NCBI RefSeq assembly: GCF_964355755.1
Contig: NC_092673.1
Location: forward strand, 11,291,001-11,355,000
Length of the DNA stretch: 64,000 nt
Reading direction: 5' to 3'
Origin: Antedon mediterranea
Taxonomy: Eukaryota > Echinodermata > Crinoidea > Comatulida > Antedonidae
Below the pieces are notes generated by a model, which was not told the DNA's origin, ran no database searches, and saw nothing but the letters and a program-made list of their open reading frames with translations. The stretch's first letter is position 1; every line of letters starts with the position of its first letter. Below, in pieces: positions 35,601 to 47,689 of the stretch. The translations under genes were made by a program, and so were the position numbers.

Positions 35601-35800
35601 TCAGGTTAACACAGGCGTATATCAGTGCCTTTTGCGTAGGGCATATCTGATTGGTCGATTGCGGCCACCATCTTGTTTAAGAATAACTTTTTGAACTGCG
35701 ATAACATTGTAGTTTACCATCCAGCCTTCGGCTATATAAAATAATATATATCATTGATTTAAAAAACATCTTAGAGGGCGCTACCTACATTAATGTCAAA
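35601..35800 (+). promoter_or_regulatory. Putative QTRT1 promoter region
   Basis: About 125-160 bp before the ATG lie CTGATTGGTC (inverted CCAAT box) and GCGGCCACCATCTTG (YY1-type motif), the kind of pair found just around metazoan housekeeping start sites. The same block occurs at about 10620-10720. No TATA box is obvious. Assignment as the promoter rests on motifs and position only. Confidence 0.45.
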
Positions 35801-36055
35801 ATGGCAGCCCCCATTAGTTCATTGGCGTCCAAACCCACACGTGTTTCCAAATGTTTATCTCTTCAAATTCTAGCTGAATGTAGTACAACTAAAGCGAGAA
35901 CATGTAAACTATCTCTTCCACATCAAACTGTTGATACACCTGTATTTATGCCCGTAGGAACTCAAGGAACAATGAAAGGTTTAACGGTGGGCCAGCTTGA
36001 GGAACTCGATTGTCAAATTATTCTTGGAAACACATATCATCTGGGGATGAGACCG
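35801..36055 (+). CDS. QTRT1: Queuine tRNA-ribosyltransferase catalytic subunit 1, exon 1
   Basis: Codes for residues 1-85 from the first ATG. After a variable N-terminus the family core begins: [20 protein letters not shown], then [17 protein letters not shown], then [15 protein letters not shown]. The enzyme works with QTRT2. It swaps the wobble guanine (position 34) of tRNAs for His, Asn, Asp and Tyr for queuine. These segments build the first strands of the TGT barrel. The exon ends CCG|GTTAGT, phase 0, and joins GGTCCA of exon 2 to give RPGPK, as in other animals. The 5' splice site lies only 34 bp before a 21.9 kb transposon. Confidence 0.95.
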
Positions 36056-36235
36056 GTTAGTATTCCTAAATTAGCCATATATTGAGCAAATCTGTGAAAA
36101 AATTTAAAAGAAGCTAATTTCAACTGATTTTGGTAGGTATGGGTATGGACAACTACCAAAAAAATAGAAGGGAAGATAGGGGCTGGGTAAAATTTTTTAT
36201 CGGAGGTCAAAGTTATTGACCGTTGCTAAATAGCT

Positions 36236-37220
36236 AGACTTGCCCCAAGTCTGTATTTATTGTCTTTTTTTTATATTTATTTGTTTTTATTTCGACCGCG
36301 ATTTTTCTCTGAAAATACAGACTTGTGAAACACGTATCGAAATCGATTTGGAGACCGCAAACATCCGATAAGAATGACGTAGGTTATCATACCGTATTTG
36401 GCTATATGGGGCGGGCGGTATGTAAATATGGATTTCGAATCAACCAATGATCATTTTGTTTCAAAATGAAAAAGATAGAGTACGTACAGTGCTGAATGTA
36501 CGATCGAGACTGAACAACTGTTGAAATATAAAATCGTGTTGCCAAGTTGTTTTGTTTATTAATTGTTTAGTCCTGGCCTAGGCCTCCTTCGTAGGGATAC
36601 TCAACTCGTACGTATGACCTGCCAAATAGAACGCCAATAAAGTACATACCACCACCGACCGGCACACAACAGGGCTACACCGGCACACAACAGGGCTACA
36701 CCACCACACAGAACAGGACAGGGTATGGCTGGGTGGGAAATAAATTAAATTATCTCCGCATAATAAATGATCCATTCAATGTTTGATTTGCGGAGAAGCT
36801 AGCCTATCATATCAAGACGAGTTTTCATGTTCTTGGGAAAAATCCCATCAAATGTTTACCAGACTACTAGGCATATAAAATCATTTCTAGCTTTCAGAAA
36901 CTGTCATCAATGTACCCAAAGTGCACATTGTCTAAACGTAATATAGCGCATGCGCATCGTCTTAGATGTTGAGTCTTTGAAATTCTGAAATATGAATATT
37001 AAAACAGTGTACGAGTGAGTAGCCAATCACATGCAGCTGAAACTAGTCAACCGGATAATCGTATGCACCAAGAATTCTTGGTGTCAAACCACGTGACTTG
37101 TGCGTGTTTCCCCAGACGGAGTATCCAAACTCAAGTAATACACGTATGAAACGCCATATGTGCAAAAATATTTATATTTTTACTAATATTAAGACAAAAC
37201 TCCGTCTGGAGCCCAGACTA
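36236..37220. mobile_element. 985-bp insertion with foldback ends and 9-10-bp target duplication
   Basis: CTAAATAGCT occurs on both sides (36226-36235 and 37221-37230). The opposite arm (near 57826) keeps the uninterrupted sequence with CCAAATAGCT, confirming a clean insertion. Each end carries its own short hairpin: CAAGTCTGTATTT with AAATACAGACTTG at the left, and CCAGACGGAGT with ACTCCGTCTGG at the right. A 9-10-bp duplication suggests a Mutator-like element. It contains a 22-bp tandem duplication (GGCACACAACAGGGCTACAC) near 36660. No ORF is recognised. Confidence 0.75.
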
Positions 37221-37230
37221 CTAAATAGCT

Positions 37231-37751
37231 ATAAATCCTTGTATGAATCATATTTCGTCACTAGAATATGGTATCTAATTAAAATTGGTGTCAAAATGTG
37301 CAGAATTAAAAAAGGAATAACACTTAAAATAGAAGTCATGTCTTTGGATCAAATCTTGACCACTAAAAATGAGGTCAAAAAGTCAAATTTTCTACATAAA
37401 ATGGCATATAATTGATATTTCAGCAACATATAATGGTATATTGATTGATGTTAAAATATGCAGAAAAAAAAGGAAGAAAACTTGGACCAAAAACAAACAA
37501 CTTAAAAAATGAGGTCAAAGGTCAAAAGTATTTATGAACATGCTATTATTAGTGATTGTTTTTTTTTAAATTAACAAAAATCCCCAAAACATTAACTTTG
37601 ACATATTGAGGCGTACATGGTGTCAAAACGCACAGAATAAATGGGTCAAACTAAATTTGACAATGACCCTAAACCAAGTCTTGACCACCAAATACAAGGT
37701 TAAGATAATGCTGATAATAACTTACAGTAACTATCACCAAAACAAAATAAA
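37231..37751. repeat. Inner part of the left arm of the inverted-repeat transposon
   Basis: Reverse complement of about 57340-57825. It is rich in GGTCA/TGACC half-sites, including AGGTCAAAGGTCA near 37512. It ends CAAAACAAAATAAA directly against the first hairpin element. Confidence 0.8.
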
Positions 37752-39253
37752 CTAGACATGAAACTCGTCACTTTGACGAGTTAGTTATCCGCACGACAAA
37801 CGCCACGTGCACGTCATACGTTGGGATATTGCACACAGAAAAAGATTATGGCATTATGACCTGAACTGAAGAATATGATATGTTGTTATTGCTGAATTCT
37901 GTTATTTTGTGTCATATATAGTATACACAGTATAATCACATACAGTGTAGAATAGGTGAAATTACGGGACCTGCTATTTATTGCAATTTTTAACATGTTG
38001 ACGGTTTTAAAATGCGACGGTAGCAATTTCGGAAGGAAATTATCTCAGCAACAACATATTAACGTGTAGAAGAAATTTTAATACGTGAAATATTAATGCG
38101 CGCTCTTTTAAATGTAATGAACTATGACGCAAAATATGAAAATACTGTACGACTTTTTTTATTTAACTGGCCATATGATGACGTCACAACATCCGATTGG
38201 CGAAAAGTTCACATGATTTCGTATCTACAATCCAATAGCTTCCAGAAAACGTTTTAATCGTGATTATCAGATTTTATTCTTACGAGCTATTACAGATTAA
38301 AATTTACTGTAAAGATGAAATTAATGACCCACGTAATTAAAATTTTTAGGCATGATGACGTTATAAAAATTAAAATATTTTTATCTGATGCTAAAGAAAG
38401 TTGATTGACCTAGACAATATATAAATGTAGGAGAAAAAGGAATACAGATAAGCGTGATGCGCTCCATTGAATGTGATGAGCAATAACAAAAGAGACAAAA
38501 ATCCTATATTTTACATTCGTGTGGCCATACGATTACGTCACAATGTTTTTTTAGCCTTATCGATGCATGATCCGATATCTACAACTCATCAACTTCTAGA
38601 TTTTGTAATAAAAATAAACGGTTCATGGTTTACTTTAGAAACTATGACTGTTTAAAAAAAGACATTATTTTGATGATTTTTTAAGCTTTTTCATAAAAAA
38701 CGCGTACGAATTGTCTAATTCAACATGTTCGTATGGCGTTATTTAAACTTGAAAAGGTCTAAATTGTTTTCAAAATTACTAGGAAAGGCTTGAAAAATAT
38801 AATTCAAGAGGAAAAAATATGTTTTTAACGCTACGTGTGCACCGCACGCGTAAAAAATTGCGCGCCCGTGGGAATTTTTGACATGCTCAAAATGACATGA
38901 AACGCGTAAAAAGTTGATTAGAAATTAATTTTGCGCATTTTGAAACTTTAAATGCGTGTGCGCGCGTAACTTCTTGTGAAACATGCCATTTTTAATCCGT
39001 AGAAAGTTTGCCCCTGGTATGACTTAAATTTTGTCAAAGTGTCAATACTAAATGACTTTTGGTTTTTAATCTATGTTCAACCATTGAAATTCATAAAATT
39101 GCGCGTAAGTCACGTTGCGCAACTATGACGTCATTCAAAAATAGGAGGTGCACAACTTCACGTAAATGCCCATATGCTGTCAAAGTTATGAAATGTTATG
39201 TTTACACATTTTAGAGAAACGCGACTCACAAAAAGGAAGGAAGGAAAGAAGAA
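37752..39253 (+). mobile_element. Hairpin element C1 (A'-type), left part
   Basis: 5' end CTAGACATGAAACTCG with hairpin and tag AGTTATCCGC. It breaks at 39253 in AAAGAAGAA, where C2 starts. Its own 3' end is lost or is the truncated hairpin at 51137-51148. Confidence 0.82.
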
Positions 39254-41067
39254 CTAGACATGAAACTCGTCACTTTGACGAGTTAGTTATCCGCTCGACA
39301 AACGCCACGTGCACGTCATACGTTAGAATATTGCACACAGAAAAATATTAAGGCATTATGACCTGAACTAAAGAATATGATATGTTGTTATTTCTGAATT
39401 CTGTTATTTTTTGTCATATAGTATACACAGTACAATCTGTATACATATCACAAACAGTGTAAAATAGGTGAAATTACGGGACCCGTATTTTATTGTAATT
39501 TTTAACATCTTGACGGTTTCAAAATGAAATGCAAAAGTACAAATTTCTGAATGAAATTATCTCAGCAACAACATATTAACGTGTAGAAGAAATTTGAATA
39601 TGTGAAATATTGATGCGCGCTCTTTTAAATGTAATGAAATATAATGCAAAAGATGAAAATACGACTTTTTTTATTTAACTGGCCATATGATGACGTCACA
39701 ACATTCGATTGGCACAATTTACACATGATTTTGTATCTACAATACAATAGCTTCCTGAAAACGTTTTAATCGTGATTATCACATTTTATTCTTACGAGGT
39801 ATAACAGATTAAAATTTACTGTAAAGATGAAATTAATGACCAAATTAATTAAAATTTTTAGGCATGATGACGTTAAAAAAATTAAAAAAATTTTTATTCA
39901 TGCAAAAGATAGTTGATTGACCTAGAATATATTAAAATCGGGGTGAAAATGGACAACGAATAAGTGGAGATGCGCTCTATTAAATGTGATGAGCTATGAC
40001 AAAAGAGACAAAAATCATATATTTTATATTCGCGTGGCCATACGATGACGTCACAGTGTCCGGTTAGCCATATTAATGCATGATCCGATATTTACAACTC
40101 ATCAACTTCCAGAATATGTAATTAAAAAAAAGTTCTCCATGTAGTTTAGAATCTATGACTGTTTAAAAAAAGGCATAATTTTGACAAATTTTTGAACTTT
40201 TTCATCAAAAACGCACGTAAAGTATCCAATTCAACGTGCCCGTATGACGTAATTGTAAGTCGAAATTGTTTTAAAATTGGTAAAATTACTATAAAAGGCT
40301 GGAAAAACATAATTCAATAAAAAAAAAATACTTTTAGCGCTACGTGCGCACCACGCGCATAAAATTGTTCACGCGCGTAGGAAATTTTGATATGCTCAAA
40401 ATGTCATATTCAGCGTAGAAAGTTGATTAAAAATTAATTTTGCGCATTTTGAGTTTTAAATGCGCGTGCGCGTGTAACTTTGTGTAAGACACGCAATTTT
40501 TTTTCCACAGAAAGTTAGCGCATGATATAAATTAAACTTTTGCTAAGTTTCAATTTAAATTGTTATATGGTTTTAAATCTATGTTAAATACGCGAAATTC
40601 ATAAAATCGCGCGCAAGTCACGTTGCGCATTTCTGACGTCATTCACAATAGGAGGTGCACAACTTCATGTGAATGCCCATATGTTGACAAAGTTATGAAA
40701 TGTTATGTTTACACGTTTTTGAGATACGCGAGACACAAAAACAGAGGAAAAATGCGCGTGCCCGCGTAACGTCTTGTAAAACATGCCATTTTTAATCCAC
40801 AAAAAGTTTGCCCTTGATATGACTTAAATTTTCACAAAGTGTCAAAACAAATTTATGCTTGGTTTTTAGCCTATGATCAATCATAAAAAATCATAAAATC
40901 GCACGTAAGTCACGTTGCGCAACTCTGACGTCATTCAAAAATAGGAGGTGCACAACTTCACGTAAATGCCCATATGTTGACAAAGTTATTAAATGTTACA
41001 TTTACACATGTTAGAGAAACGCTCTACACAAAAATGGAAGGAAAGAAATGAGAATAATACAGAAAAA
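39254..41067 (+). mobile_element. Hairpin element C2, left part with internal duplication
   Basis: A'-type 5' end. The block from about 40456 to 40745 (TGCGCGTGCGCGTGTAAC to AGACACAAAAACAG) is repeated in diverged form at about 40751-41060, so this copy is about 300 bp longer than its sisters. It breaks at 41067 before C3; its tail is at 45068-45130. Confidence 0.82.
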
Positions 41068-42581
41068 CTAGATTTGAACTCGTCACTTTGACGAGTTCGG
41101 GTTATCCGCGCAAACGCAACATGCACATACTTTAAACTATATGAACTTCGACAATTATTATACCATCCTATGACATGAATTAAGAATGTTTACAGTGCTG
41201 AATTGTACCTATTTTGTAGCATACAGCATATTACAGTGTTTACAGAATACACTGTATGTTATATACAGTGTAGAATAGACAAAATTACGAGACCCATCTT
41301 TTAAATCCAATTATTAACACGATGACGTCATCAAATTGGCATATAAAGATAACAATTTTAGAAGATAATTATCTAAATAATTACATTAATACAAATTTTA
41401 AGAATTTTGGGCACGTGAAAGTGAGATGCGCTCTCGTTTAAACGCAATGAACTTTTACGCAAGAGATGAAAATATGACTTTTTGAATTTAACTGGCCATA
41501 TGATGACATCACAACATCTGATTGGCAAAATATTCACATAAATTCGTATCTACAATCCAATAGCTTCCAGAAAACGTTTTAATCATGATTATCACTTATA
41601 ATTCTGATGAGCTATAACCGATTGAAATTTACTGTAAAGATAAAAATAAGTGACCCACATTATTTACATTTTTAGACATGATGACGTCATAAAAATTAAA
41701 ATATTTTTAATTCATGCGAAAGATAGTTGATTGACCTAGACAGTATTAAAATATATGAGGAAATGGAATACGTATAAGCGATATGCGCTCTATTTAATGT
41801 AATGAGCAATAACGAAACAGTCAAAAATCCAATATTTTACATTCGTGTGGCCATACGATGACGTCATAACATCCGAGGGGTAAAGATTCTGCATGAATTC
41901 ATAGCTACAACATATCTGCTTACATATTAAATTAAAAAAATTGGGGGTAACGGTTGATCCTAAGGAGCTATAATAGATTCAAAGTAGGCATAATTTTGAC
42001 ATTATTTTGTAACTTTTTCAACTAAAATGCGCGCAAATTGTCTAAATCAACGTGTTCGTATGACGTCATTTTAATTTGAAATGAAGTCAATCTTTTTTTA
42101 AATGACTAGGAAAGGCTGGAAAATCATAATTCAAGAGAAAAAACATGATTTTCATGCTCCGTGCGCACCATACGCGTAAATTTGTTTGCGCGCGCGGGAA
42201 TTTTTGACATGCTCAAAATGTCATGATCAGCGTAGAAAGTTGATTAGAAATTAATTTTGCGCATTTTGAAACTTTAAATGCGCGTGCGCGCTTAACTTCT
42301 TGTGAAACATGTCATTTTTAATCCATAGAAAGTTTGCCCTTGATATGACTTAAATTTTCACTAAGTGTCAAAACAAAGTGACTTTTGGTTTATAATCTAT
42401 GACCAATCATTGAAATTCATAAAATCGCGCGTAAGTCACGTTGCGCAACTCTGACGTCATTCAAAATATGGAGGTGCACAACTTCAGGTAAATGTCCATA
42501 TGATGAAAAAGTTATATATATGATATAGTAACAAGCAATAGGGGATATGCTGCGCACAAAAATCCGGGAAAGAAAGAAGAA
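41068..42581 (+). mobile_element. Hairpin element C3 (variant ends), left part
   Basis: It starts CTAGATTTGAACTCG with tag GGGTTATCCGC, one base different from C1/C2. The matching closing hairpin (GGGTTATTCGCAAC arm) is at 45033-45065. Rejoined length is 1586 bp. Internal sequence is diverged from C1/C2 at about 10-15% by eye. Confidence 0.82.
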
Positions 42582-44995
42582 CTAGACATGAAACTCGTCA
42601 CTTTGACGAGTTAGTTATCCGCACGACAAACGCCACGAGCACGTCATACGTTGGAATATTGCACACGGAAAAAGATTATGGCATTATGACCTGAACTGAA
42701 GACTATGATATGTTGTTATTGCTGAATTCTATTATTTTGATTCATATATACCGTATATTTCGGTGTATAAGTCGCACTTTTGACACGCAAATTTGACCTC
42801 TAAATTAAGGGTGCGTCTTATACACCGAACATAAATGCCTCACCACACAAATTGTACATAGGCCTAGGCTATCGTCACCTCGTTTGCTAGGCCTGAGTAG
42901 GCTAGGCCTAGCTACAGTAACTAACTAACGTAACGGCAACCTGCTTCTGCCTAGGCCTAGTTTTCAAGTCATTTTAGCATGATGTTATACTAAATATGAT
43001 GAAAAGATTTGTTCATTATGGCGCTCCGATAAAATTTCATTTGTAAACGTTTACGTCGTACGATTGGAATAGTATTTATTTATACAGTAGTTATACGCAC
43101 GATCGCCGTACCCCAAGCGCAAGCCCTTCTTTTGGTGGCACATGGTGTACGGTATTCGACTAGTATATTCTCCAGGTGATTATAGCATGGACCTAGCGTA
43201 CACACTTCTCGGATACATAGATACTAATCGAATACGATTGTCCGTGAAAACGTGCGCCCTCTCGAAATGATCGAGCGAGGCTAGCCCACACACGTGCGTG
43301 TTACACACACGGTCATGCACTCGATGTTGCGGCGAAACTCATGAATAACAAGTTAGAAAGAACTTGTTGAGGCTGGGCGCGGCCGAGCCTAGGTAAGAAA
43401 AAACCTAAATAAAGGACGCCGTTGTAGATATAACAAAATATATAATTACAATAATATTGATTACAATTTAAAAAAACATTGTTTTGATGAAATATAAGGT
43501 GCGTCTTATACATCGACGATATAAAAAATACCGATATTTTACTCTCAGTTGGGGGTGCGTCTTATACACAGGTGCGACTTATACACCGAAATATACGGTA
43601 GTATACACAGTGTAATCTGTATACATATCACATACAGTGTAGAATAGGGGAAATTACGGGACCCGCTATTTTTAACATGTTGATGGTTTTAAAATGAAAC
43701 GCGAAGGTAGCAATTTTGGAAGGAAATTATCTCAGCAACAACATATTAACGTGTAGAAGAAATTTGAATAGGTGAAATATTAATGCGCGATCTTTTAAAT
43801 GTAATGAACTATGACGCAAAATATGAAAATACGACTTTTTTTATTTAACTGGCCATATGATGACGTCACCACATCTGATTGTCAAAATTTTCACATGATT
43901 TTGTATCTACAATCCAATAGCTTCAAGAAAACGTTTTAATCGTGATTATCACATTTTATTCTTACGAGCTATAACAGATTGAAATTTACTGTAAAGATGA
44001 AATTAATGCCACTCGTAATTTAAATTTTTAGGCATGATGACGTCATAAAAATTAAAATATTTTTAACTCATGCTAAAGATAGTTGATTGACCTAGACAAT
44101 ATCAAAATCGGGGTGAAAATAGAAAACGGATAAGTGGAGATGCGCTCTATTAAATGTGAGGAGTTATGACGAAAGATACAAAAATCCTAAATTTCATATT
44201 CGCGTGGCCATACGATGACGTCACAATGTCCGGTTAGCCATATTAATGCATGATCCGATATCTACAACTCATCTACTTCTAGAATATGTCATCCACAAAA
44301 ATTTGACCGTCTAGTTTAGAAATTACGACTGTTTAAAAAAAGGCATATTTTAAACGAATTTTTTAACCTTTTCATAAAAAACGCGCGCAAATTGTCCAAT
44401 TCGACGTGCTCGTATGACGTATCTTTAAGTCGAAATTGTTTAAAATTTGGTAAAATTACTAGAAAAGGCTGGAAAAACATAAATCACGTGAAAAAATACG
44501 TTTTCAATGCTACGTGCCAACCGCACACGTAAAAATGTGCGCACGCGTGGGAATTTTTGACATGCTTAAAACAACATGAAACGCGTAGAAAGTTGATTAT
44601 AAATTAATTTTGCGCATTTTGAAATTTTAAATGCGCGTGCGCGCGTAACTTCTTGTAAAACATGCCATTTTTAATCCACAAAAAGTTTGCGCTTGATATG
44701 ACTTAAAATTTCACAAAGTGTCAAAACAAAATTATGCTTGGTTTTTAGTCTATGAGCAATCATAAAAAATCATAAAATCGCGCGTAAGTCACGTTGCGCA
44801 ACTCTGACGTCATTCAAAAATAGGAGGTGCACAACTTCACGTAAATGCCCATATGTTGACAAATTTATGAAATGTTATGTTTACCCATTTTAGAGATACG
44901 CTCTGCACAAAAAGTGAGGGAGAAAGACAGAAGAATAATATAAAATTGAAACAGGACGATTACAAGGAGTTATCCGCTACTAAGCGGATAACTAA
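42582..44995 (+). mobile_element. Hairpin element C4, complete, carrying a mariner-type MITE
   Basis: A'-type ends; closing hairpin at 44969-44992 (GTTATCCGC, TACTAA loop, GCGGATAAC). Without the 848-bp MITE it is 1566 bp. Its middle is closer to the A units of the first array than to C1-C3, so it is probably a chimera or a younger subfamily. Confidence 0.84.
42751..43598. mobile_element. Tc1/mariner-type MITE, 848 bp
   Basis: Perfect 27-bp terminal inverted repeats begin CCGTATATTTCGGTGTATAA and are flanked by TA on both sides. Sister hairpin units read TTCATATATAGTATACACAG without it, which defines the empty site. Further GTGCGTCTTATACA motifs lie inside both ends. No transposase: the 66-aa frame at 43313-43513 is not recognisable. 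Confidence 0.9.
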
Positions 44996-45067
44996 TAAAG
45001 ATGAAAAAAAAAAGGATATTTACAATAACAAGGGTTATTCGCAACTTAAAAAGTTGCGGATAACCAA
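44996..45067 (+). mobile_element. 3' end of hairpin element C3
   Basis: An A-rich run, then GGATATTTACAATAACAAG and a 15-bp-stem hairpin at 45033-45065 (GGTTATTCGCAACTT, AAA, AAGTTGCGGATAACC). The GGGTTAT arm matches the C3 5' tag. Confidence 0.83.
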
Positions 45068-45130
45068 AAAGAAAAAAAATGATGATCCTATACAATCACA
45101 AGGAGTTATCCGCCAAGTGCGGATAACTAA
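45068..45130 (+). mobile_element. 3' end of hairpin element C2
   Basis: AAAAGAAAAAAAATGATGATC, then CACAAGGA and the hairpin at 45105-45127 (GTTATCCGC, CAAGT, GCGGATAAC) followed by TAA. It is the third closing in a row with no intervening 5' end. Confidence 0.83.
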
Positions 45131-46661
45131 CTAGACATGAAACTCGTCACTTTGACGAGTTAGTTATCCGCACGAGAAACGCCACGTGCACGTCATACGT
45201 TGGAATATTGCACACAGAAAAAGATTATGGCATTATGACCTGAACTGAAGAATATCATGTATTGTTAGTGCTGAATTCTGTCTATTTTGTGTCATATAGT
45301 ATATACAGTATAATCTGTATACATATTAAATACAGTGTAGAATAGGTGGAATTACGGGACCCACCGTTTATTCCAATTTTTAACATGGCGACGGTATTCA
45401 AATTAAACACTAAGATAGCAATTTCGGAAGGACATTATCTCACCAACAACATATTAACGTGTAGAAGAAATTTGAATACGTAGAATATGGATGCGTGCTC
45501 GTTTAAATGTGATGAACTATGACGCAAAATATGAAAATACGACTTTTTTTATTCAACTGGCCATATGATGACTTCACAACATCCGATTGGCAAAATGTTC
45601 ACATTAATTCGTATCTACAGTCCAATAGCTTCCAGAAAACGTTTTAATCATAATTATCACTTTTTGTTCTTACAAGCTATAACAGATTAAAATTTACTGT
45701 AAGAATGAAATTAATGACCCTGTTAATTATAATTTTTAGGCATGATGACGTCATAAAAATTAAAATATTTTTAACTCATGCGTAAGATAGGTGATTGACC
45801 TAGACAATATTAAAATCTCGGAGAAAACGGAATACAGATAGGTGTGATGCGCTCCATTGAATATGATGAGCAATAACAAAAGAGACAAAAATCCTATATT
45901 TTACATTCATGTGGCCATACGATGATGTCACAATGTCCGGTTAGCCATATTGATTCATGATACGATATCTACAACTCATCAACTTCCAGAATATGTAATT
46001 AAAAAAAAGTTCACCTCGTTCTTTAGAATCTATGACTGTTTAAAAAAAGGCATAATTTTGACGAATTTTGACAAATTTTTTAACTTTTTCATCAAAAACG
46101 CACGTAAATTATCCAATTCAACGTGCCCGTATGACGTAATTTTAAGTCGAAATTGTTTAAAAGTTGGTAAAATTACTAGAAAAGGCTGAAAAAACATAAA
46201 TCACGCAAAAAAAATTGTTTTCAACACTACGTTCGCACCATGCGCGTAAAAAAATGCGCGCGCGTGGGAATTTTTTACATGCTCAAAATGACATGAAATG
46301 CGTAGAAAGTTGATTAGAAATTGATTTTTCGCATTTTGAAATTTTAAACGCGCGTGCCCGCGTAACTTCGTGTGAAACATGCCATTTTTTCCCCATAGTC
46401 AGTTAGCGCAAGATATAACTTAAACTTTTGTTAAGTTTCATACTAAATTGTTATATGGTTTTCGATCTATGTTAAATACGCGAAATTCGTAAAAACGCGC
46501 GTAAGTCATGTTGCGCAACTCTGAGGTCATTCAAAATAGGAGGTGCACAATTTCACGTAAATGCCCACATGTTGACAAAGTTATGAAATGTTATGTTTAC
46601 ACGTTTTTGAGTTACGCGAGACACAAAAATGACAGAAAGAAAGAAGAATACAGAAAAAAAA
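45131..46661 (+). mobile_element. Hairpin element C5, left part
   Basis: A'-type 5' end. It breaks before C6 in GAAGAATACAGAAAAAAA without its closing hairpin, which is presumably lost in the deletion near 51120. Confidence 0.8.
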
Positions 46662-46812
46662 CTAGACATGTAACTCGTCACTTTGACGAGTTAGTTATCC
46701 GCACGACAAACGCCACGTGCACGTCATATGTTAGAATATTGCACACAGAAAAAGATTATGGCATTATGACCTGAACTGAAGAATATGAATTTCTATTATT
46801 TTGATTCATATA
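46662..46812 (+). mobile_element. Hairpin element C6, 5' fragment
   Basis: The first 150 bp of an A'-type unit (CTAGACATGTAACTCG onward) stop at TTTTGATTCATATAAT. Unrelated repeat DNA follows. A 3' part that could belong to it begins at about 49545. Confidence 0.78.
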
Positions 46813-47689
46813 ATTAAGTAGAGGCTATATATGGTTTGACCTTGAAAAAATTCTAATAAAAGGTCTTTTGGTATTTTCTTGTAGCTTTAGGTGTCAATAA
46901 TTACCAAAAAATTTTTGCAGCCTTCTAGTTGCTGCGTTAGTGAGATATTGAGGGTCAAAGGTCAGTCACCTTTTTGTGGCATTTGATGGCTCATAACTCC
47001 TCAACTCCTGGGTTTAAAAAGACAAATGTGGTTTGTACATCTATGTTTTAGTGGTCAAACAACAAAATAAAGTTTTTGCAAATTTTGGGTTACTTGTGCC
47101 ATTGGTCAGATAGTCGGGTCAAAGGTCATTGACCTTTATTCATTAATAACTACTGCTAGTGTAGGACCTGAGTAAGATTTGTATGCATTCAATTTAGGAG
47201 AGAATATCTCAACTGTTATAGGATAATTTGACCCCAAGGAACAACATGGGATATGTGTCAAATTCGTTATCTAGGGCGGACATGCCCAAAATCGGGGTCA
47301 AAGGTTAGAAATGTGTGGTTCTTATATCTCGAAAACCACTTGTCATACAGATTTGCTTTTGGTGTCAAATTGTTCAGAATATACATATTTATATTCGGTC
47401 TAACACAACTTTTACCCAAAAAAATGACCGGAAATGCTTTTACTGACCTTTGACCAAAAAACACATTTTCGGGTTAAATATTTAAAATGTCAATGGACAC
47501 ACTGTATGGTATCAAATGAAAGCATATACAATATGCTACCCATTGCTACCCAACTTGTATTTAATTATGTGATGTTATTTTTGGAAAATATGCATATTTT
47601 ATTAAATTTAGACAAAAATGAGTATAAATTAATGTAAGTTTATTTTAGGTGAAATAATTCTAGCGTTGTAATGAAATATTTGGTATAAA
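46813..47689. repeat. Repeat with TGACC half-sites and one arm of a local inverted repeat
   Basis: The stretch contains GGTCAAAGGTCA twice (about 46943 and 47125). About 47460-47590 is the reverse complement of about 48755-48905 (both contain ATACAATATGCTACCCATTG). No coding sequence; the 65-67 aa frames here are chance. Confidence 0.6.

Noticed and set aside
36056-36085. QTRT1 exon 1 reading on to a stop at 36085
   Set aside because: The residues after RP do not match the family, and a GTTAGT donor gives the expected RPGPK join with exon 2.
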